Below, piece by piece: positions 59,480 through 64,000 of a DNA stretch of 64,000 nt (position 1 is its first letter; each line of letters begins with the position of its first letter). A program made the translations under genes and the position numbers. A model generated the notes under the pieces. The model ran no database searches. It saw only the letters and a program-made list of their open reading frames with translations, and was not told the origin of the DNA. The DNA is taken from positions 22,974,412 through 23,038,411 of the forward strand of contig CM053246.1 in assembly GCA_028583405.1 (NCBI GenBank), in the 5' to 3' direction. This DNA is from Pogonophryne albipinna (Eukaryota; Chordata; Actinopteri; Perciformes; Artedidraconidae).

Positions 59480-60360
59480 TTGAGATTCTGACACAAACCT
59501 CCCAGGTGGGCGGGACTTTCAGGGGTGCGTCCCCATTGGCTACTCAGTTTTTGAGTGACAGCCCAGTCCTCCAGCGATTGTACAGTGCAGGCAGCTGCGG
59601 TGCGGTAGTGAGCTGAGCGTGGACAGAAGACCCCCAGAAGAACCAGCATTTCAATTATTATAATACTACAAGTGAAAATATATGTAAGTATTGATCATTT
59701 GTGTTGTTTGTGCTATACGGTCTGTTTCTTTATTGTGTTAAGTGAGAAGTAAAGCTGTGCTATGAAAGTTAGCTTGTGCTACCTTTAGATCCATAACAAT
59801 GCAAGCTAAGTAGCCTAACATAGCTAGCAGTGAGTGAGCGTTCAGACACTGGCGCACACACTCAAACAGATTTGTGTGCCTGACTCTACCAACATGCTTT
59901 CATGATTCTGTTTAGATATGCAAGTATAAGCCATGATAGCTTATTTTATTAACACGCTAATTTGATATGAAAATCAATGGAGGCTGAGTTAACTTTGTAT
60001 GAAAACCTACCGTCCATGAGCTGTGTTTTATTTGTTAACTTCATATTTTTCATTTCCTAAAACATTTATTTTCCTCTCATATTAACAGTGTGGATCATTG
60101 AGACAGCGTGGCGTCCAGAGTCTTATCCCGTTTTCCCACTTCCTCTGAGGGGACAGCACGGAGGGGGGGCATGAAGAAAGAACTGCACCAGCTTCATCCA
60201 CGCTGGCGTTACTGTTATCACTGGCTCAGTGTCATTTCATTTGACCAAATGTCTTTAAATATACATGTAATAGATTTTATTATTATCCACCTTTTTGTTT
60301 TATGTCCTTCTATTTAAAACATTCTTTGAGACTTCATATTCTGGTTCAAATTTCAATAAA
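59480..60360 (+). ncRNA. Possible small two-exon transcription unit
   Basis: A GC-richer segment with GGGCGGGACTTTC (59510) is followed by a candidate exon, an AATATATGTAAGTATTG donor-like site (about 59680), an ATTAACAG acceptor (60088) and an AATAAA signal (60355). The second exon can encode a 69-residue frame from 60108 with no recognisable domain. This has the outline of a short gene or retroposed unit, coding or not. No family is recognised, and the call is tentative. Confidence 0.25.
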
Positions 60361-60779
60361 TGTAATTTGTATAATCACTCTTTTGTCTTTATTCTACATG
60401 AAAATGTTAGAGATTCCATTCAAATCTGTTGATTATTCATATCTTCCTCAGGCTAGGAATAGTATGTCAAATTTTTAATGCTAAATGTATATCATTTTCT
60501 CACAGGATATAGAATGAGACAACACCGGTTTTATCCATTGTGTATGAATGCTTCAGCTCTTCAGACCAACATAGTAAGATGTGAGCATGTTCCTAATAGT
60601 GTTGACATGCAGCCTAGGTCTGGTCTGTTTAATAAAGCAAATCTGCCACTTTTACATTTGTTCAATTAAAGCAGTCTTTCATTGTTTGTCCTAAACATAG
60701 CAATATATGCTTTTGAAATGTAACATGTCTTTGAAAAATAATAGTATACAGCTTAAAAATACAGATGTGTTTTTTTAAT
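60361..60779. other. Nothing recognised
   Basis: AT-rich DNA between the putative small unit and the retroposon tail. Confidence 0.35.
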
Positions 60780-60850
60780 CTATAAAATAAATAGACAGAC
60801 ACTTTATCAATCCCAAATTGGGAAATTATTTAACAGCAGCAGTGTGTTCA
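60780..60850 (-). repeat. Retroposon tail
   Basis: ACACTTTATCAATCCCAAAT followed by TGGGAAATT is the reverse complement of a fish retroposon 3' end, related to those at 45.26 and 46.06 kb. Confidence 0.55.
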
Positions 60851-60999
60851 GGTATTAAAATATTTAAAGTTGGAATAAAGTATGAACTACACATCACAAG
60901 TATAATGCACTGCAATCCATAAGAGAAGTCCGATATGTTCATGAAAACCCCCCAGGAGACACCAACACTAATGTGGCCGAGTGGACTCCGGAGTTTGCT

Positions 61000-61100
61000 G
61001 CATGAGTTGCACCAGAGCCCTAGAGATACTAAGAGTTACGACACTCCCATAGACCTCCGTTGTAAAAAATGGCGGCGCCTACTTCCGGGGTATGGACATA
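61000..61100 (+). mobile_element. Terminus related to the ends of the THAP element at 53.6-56.5 kb
   Basis: ACCAGAGCCCTAGAGATACT followed by AAGAGTTACGACACTCC parallels ACCAGCGCCATATAGATAGA and AGAGTTACGACAAC at the left end of the other element. It continues CCGTTGT, AAAATGGCGG and CTTCCGGGG, as in the right end. It opens toward the THAP gene at 61.9-63.7 kb, so it may be the left end of a second element whose right end is beyond the window. Confidence 0.5.
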
Positions 61101-61933
61101 GAAATAGTTCCAAATATTGTCATTTGGGCGTTGGACCTCATTCACTTACATTACGGCGCGTCGATTAGTTCCAGAGGTAAGTTGCTGAAATATCGAACTC
61201 TTTTGAATTGTCAACTGTCTATATTGTATCAGAGGCCCTTTATGATGCTTATACTGGTCTTCATTTGTATATGCACAGCGTAATTATCTATATTTTATCT
61301 TGGTTGTTACAACCAATTTTGCTAGCATTGCCTGCTAGTAAGCTAGCGCGACTTCGTCAACTTTGAAGGTAAGATTTCAGTAATGAATCGCTAGCAGCTT
61401 ATATATCAATGATGCTGGGTAACTAACAAGCAGGATTTAGATTGATTATGTGTTTTTATTGTTATTTTGGTTTTTATCTGCTGAACCTAACCGTGTCAGC
61501 CATCCTTAGTCGGCTTTTTCTGTATGGTATGACTTGCTGCTAGCGCTAGTAGAAATGAGGTGGCGTTTGTGATAAATATTTCATTTAATATTTCATTGAA
61601 TTTTGGGATATACTAACATTTCATTATGTGACATGTTGACTGTACTTAGTTTTTTTTTTTTACTGTTCCGTATTAACTCATCTGTACTGTACAACTAGCC
61701 TAGCGCTACTTTTTAATGCTTGATGGCATGCTAGGATAGATTCCTTTGTATTGTAATACACACACTAGTTTAATGATTGTTCATCAAAGGTATTATTCAG
61801 TATTAAAAAAATAATAGCCTACTGAACAGGCTACTCTACAGCAGTGAATGAAGGATGAGCCTAAAACATGGTCATGCATCCAAAATGTTTATTTTTAACA
61901 AAATAAACACTTAAAAATAATTAGCACTTTTTT
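61101..61933. other. Non-coding interior of the second THAP element
   Basis: Contains donor-like sites on the plus strand (CCAGAG then GTAAGT at about 61173, and GAAG then GTAAGA at 61365), so a plus-strand non-coding first exon facing the THAP gene is possible. No open frame supports a protein. Confidence 0.35.
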
Positions 61934-63723
61934 TTATTCAGCCTTATATGTCAGCCATGGCTGTTGCTGCTGCTGCTGGCGGAGGCTGCTGCTGCTGAAG
62001 GAGGGTGCTGCTGCTGGAGGAGGGTGCTGCTGCTGGAGGAGGCTGGTGCTGGCAACGTCTGCAGGCGATGACTGCTGAAAGAAGAGGAGGCTGCTGCTGC
62101 TGGAGGGTGCTGCTGCTGGAGGAGGGTGCTGCTGCTGGAGGGTGCTACTGCTGAAGGAGGGTGCTGCTGCTGGAGGAGGGTGCTGCTGAATGAGGGTGCT
62201 GCTGCTGAAGGAGGCTGGTGCTGGACCGGGAATGGAGATGCCAAGTACATCGATGGCAACGAGTAAGGTGTTTGGCAGTGGCCTAGATGTTATGACCTTC
62301 GGTGCAGAGGTCTGTTGGGTCTTCTTTGCCTTCTTACTCTGACTCTTGCTGCCTAGATACCCTTTATGTTTATCCTTCCTCTCAGCCCTGATGCACTTTG
62401 ATGCAATCCTTAACCTCAGCCTGATGTATGTTGAGAGGATTTTTTTCTTCAGGTCATGGCATGAGGGAAGGTTGCTGTCCAGCAACATGGCTTTTTGTTC
62501 CAGCTGTGACACTGCATTTGAGGACTCCATGAGGGAATCGCTCGTCCTCACACGGAACAGCTGCTCCACGTTCTGAACAAGGGTAAAAACCTCCTCAGAT
62601 GGACGGTAATCTGGCTCTAATTTGGTTTGTGTTTTTTTAATGCCGAATTAATCCTTTTCCGGTTTACCAGAGCCCTCTCTGCTCTCTTTCTTAGTAATCT
62701 CTCCCTTCTCAGTTGCCTCATTAGATCCTCCACGTGAGCCCGGTCACAACTGGCCCTTGGCAGTCTGGTCCCTGGAGCACCTGACCCTGGCAAACTGGCC
62801 TCTTCATAGCTGACCTCTGACGGACTGGCTCCTGATCTCTGGTAAGGTGGCCTCTTGATTGTCGGCCCCTGACATACTGACCCCTGGCAGTCTGCTGACA
62901 TCTGTCTCACTCTCTCTCTCTGTTATGTCCCTTTCATTCCCTTGGAACTCCACCTCAATATCTCCCTGAATCTCTGTAACAATAACAAGGCAATCTTGCT
63001 GTTATGTGTGTATGCTGCCTTTACATGTGCACCTATTGTCACTTAAGGGTACACTACACTCCTATAGTGACATGCATCTAAGTTTGTCTATTGGCAATGT
63101 TAAAGTATGAAGAAATCTGTAGATTATCTACATGTGGTATATGAGTCTTCAGAGAATCCCTGAACCCTGGTAGTTTGGTAGCTGTATAATCTGAAGGTTG
63201 CAGTAGGAGTGTAGTCTATCCTTGAATTATATAACATGGGAAACATTGTTAGCTTCATATATCATACCAATGTTTGATGTGCCATAATAGGTGTGGTCAT
63301 CATTCCTGACATTAACAGCTGGAGGCATACTCCTTGACGTGGATTTCCTGTTGGAACAGCATCTGGCCTCAACCTCAAATTTCCTGCTGATTTGTTGCCA
63401 ATATATTGGTCGTCTTCAAAGTGTACCTGTAGGTAGGTAGGTTTGATCAGTTTCCACTGCACACTTCAAATGTCATTGAAGAGTCATAATTCTCTACACT
63501 TGGAAATATGATGCCCTTTAAAATGTTAACAAGTCATGTCACCTCTGTGAACATTACTTATATGACAGAGTTTTCTGCTGTTGTTGTCCTCTGTCAGACA
63601 CAGGTTTTGTCTGTTGACCATTGCCATCCATCTCTTCCTTGGCTCTACGTCCTTAGGGAAGCCATACATCCGGAACCCCTTCTCGGATCGATTAGAGCAT
63701 CCAAATGCTGCACATCCAACCAT
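61934..63723 (-). pseudogene. THAP-domain protein with Gln/Pro/Ser-rich tail, probably broken
   Basis: First exon from ATG 63723 encodes MVGCAAFGCSNRSEKGFRMY, then GFPKDVEPRKRWMAMVNRQ and SRKLCH, most of a THAP C2CH zinc finger. Exon 2 (63426-63331, acceptor CTACAG, donor GTATGC) gives VHFEDDQYIGNKSAGNLRLR and PDAVPT, completing the finger. Exon 3 (about 62980-62617) encodes Pro/Gly repeats and a basic helix (RQLRRERLLRKRAERALV). The last part (to the stop at 61934) contains DYRPSEEVFTLVQNVEQLFR, a basic helix and a repeated QQQHPPPAAAPS tail. I find no good donor after exon 1. Exon 3 needs a frame change, and a further shift lies in an A-run near 62640, so it is likely decayed or mis-assembled. 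THAP proteins are DNA-binding regulators or transposase relatives. Confidence 0.6.
61960..62230 (-). repeat. Coding minisatellite (Gln/Pro/Ala/Ser repeats)
   Basis: Plus strand shows many CTGCTGCTGGAGGAGGGTG-type units of varying length; the minus strand encodes QQQHPPPAAAPS followed by Ser runs, about six times, in the tail of the THAP gene. Unit numbers are likely to vary between individuals and to be misassembled. Confidence 0.85.
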
Positions 63724-64000
63724 GGTATGACCACTGATCTATTAAAATGCAATATAAACGAAAGTGCCATAATATTTGTTGTCGTTGTGCAAACATTTTA
63801 ACATGAATATTGCTATGTCCTCTGTTCAGTCTGCTCCCAACTGTATTCTCTCCCCTTATTCACCACTGTTCCTATTCTTGCTCTGCTTTTTAGGGCCCAG
63901 GAAACAGATGAAGAGGATGTCCCTTTCACAAAGGAACCTTTTTGTTTTTTTCAAAATGGTCAGGCTCCTGGATGCCCTAGAGTTCTGTATTGCTTTTTTG

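Overview
The window is nuclear DNA of a ray-finned (teleost) fish. It has vertebrate genes split into short exons with GT-AG introns, long dinucleotide repeats, and interspersed-repeat tails typical of teleost genomes. There is no prokaryotic or viral gene organisation. All gene calls come from reading exons, splice sites and reading phase by eye.

Region 1 (1-24.7 kb) is a compact block of three genes. A crumbs gene (crb1-like, minus strand, 3' end off the window) starts at 10249. About 820 bp away the axonemal gene axdnd1 starts divergently (plus strand, 25 exons, complete). A near-perfect RFX X-box lies 130 bp before its ATG, as expected for a cilium gene. axdnd1 ends tail to tail with nphs2 (podocin, minus strand, 7 coding exons), and their poly(A) signals are about 50 bp apart. 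axdnd1 and nphs2 are also neighbours in mammals. Two points stand out here. A separate signal-peptide-like exon sits just before crumbs exon 6, with the phase needed to act as an alternative first exon. The podocin reading frame lacks a conserved block near the end of its PHB domain.

Region 2 (25.2-32.5 kb) starts with an 836-bp assembly gap and is then a direct tandem array with a unit of about 2.81 kb (two full copies and one truncated). Each full unit holds a minus-strand two-exon gene for a protein with the P2X7-receptor C-terminal (ballast) domain. Facing it tail to tail is a plus-strand terminal exon from a transposase-like family common in fish. One ballast gene is intact and the other has a 1-base frameshift.

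Region 3 (32.5-64 kb) has no clear host gene. It is intergenic DNA rich in mobile elements: inverted MITE-like copies enclosing a THAP-finger fragment (41 kb), a transposon end and a telomere-motif hairpin (46 kb), a 5'-truncated LINE with 12-bp target-site duplications (49.7-51.2 kb), and a hAT remnant apparently split by a 2.9-kb THAP-bearing element with long inverted ends (53.5-57.1 kb). Further on are a 40-bp perfect palindrome, an array of about 148-bp monomers each carrying an X-box-like palindrome (58.3-59.1 kb), a 39-bp minisatellite, and a second THAP gene on the minus strand (61.9-63.7 kb). Three THAP loci in 23 kb, two of them associated with similar terminal sequences, suggest a THAP-bearing element family I cannot name.
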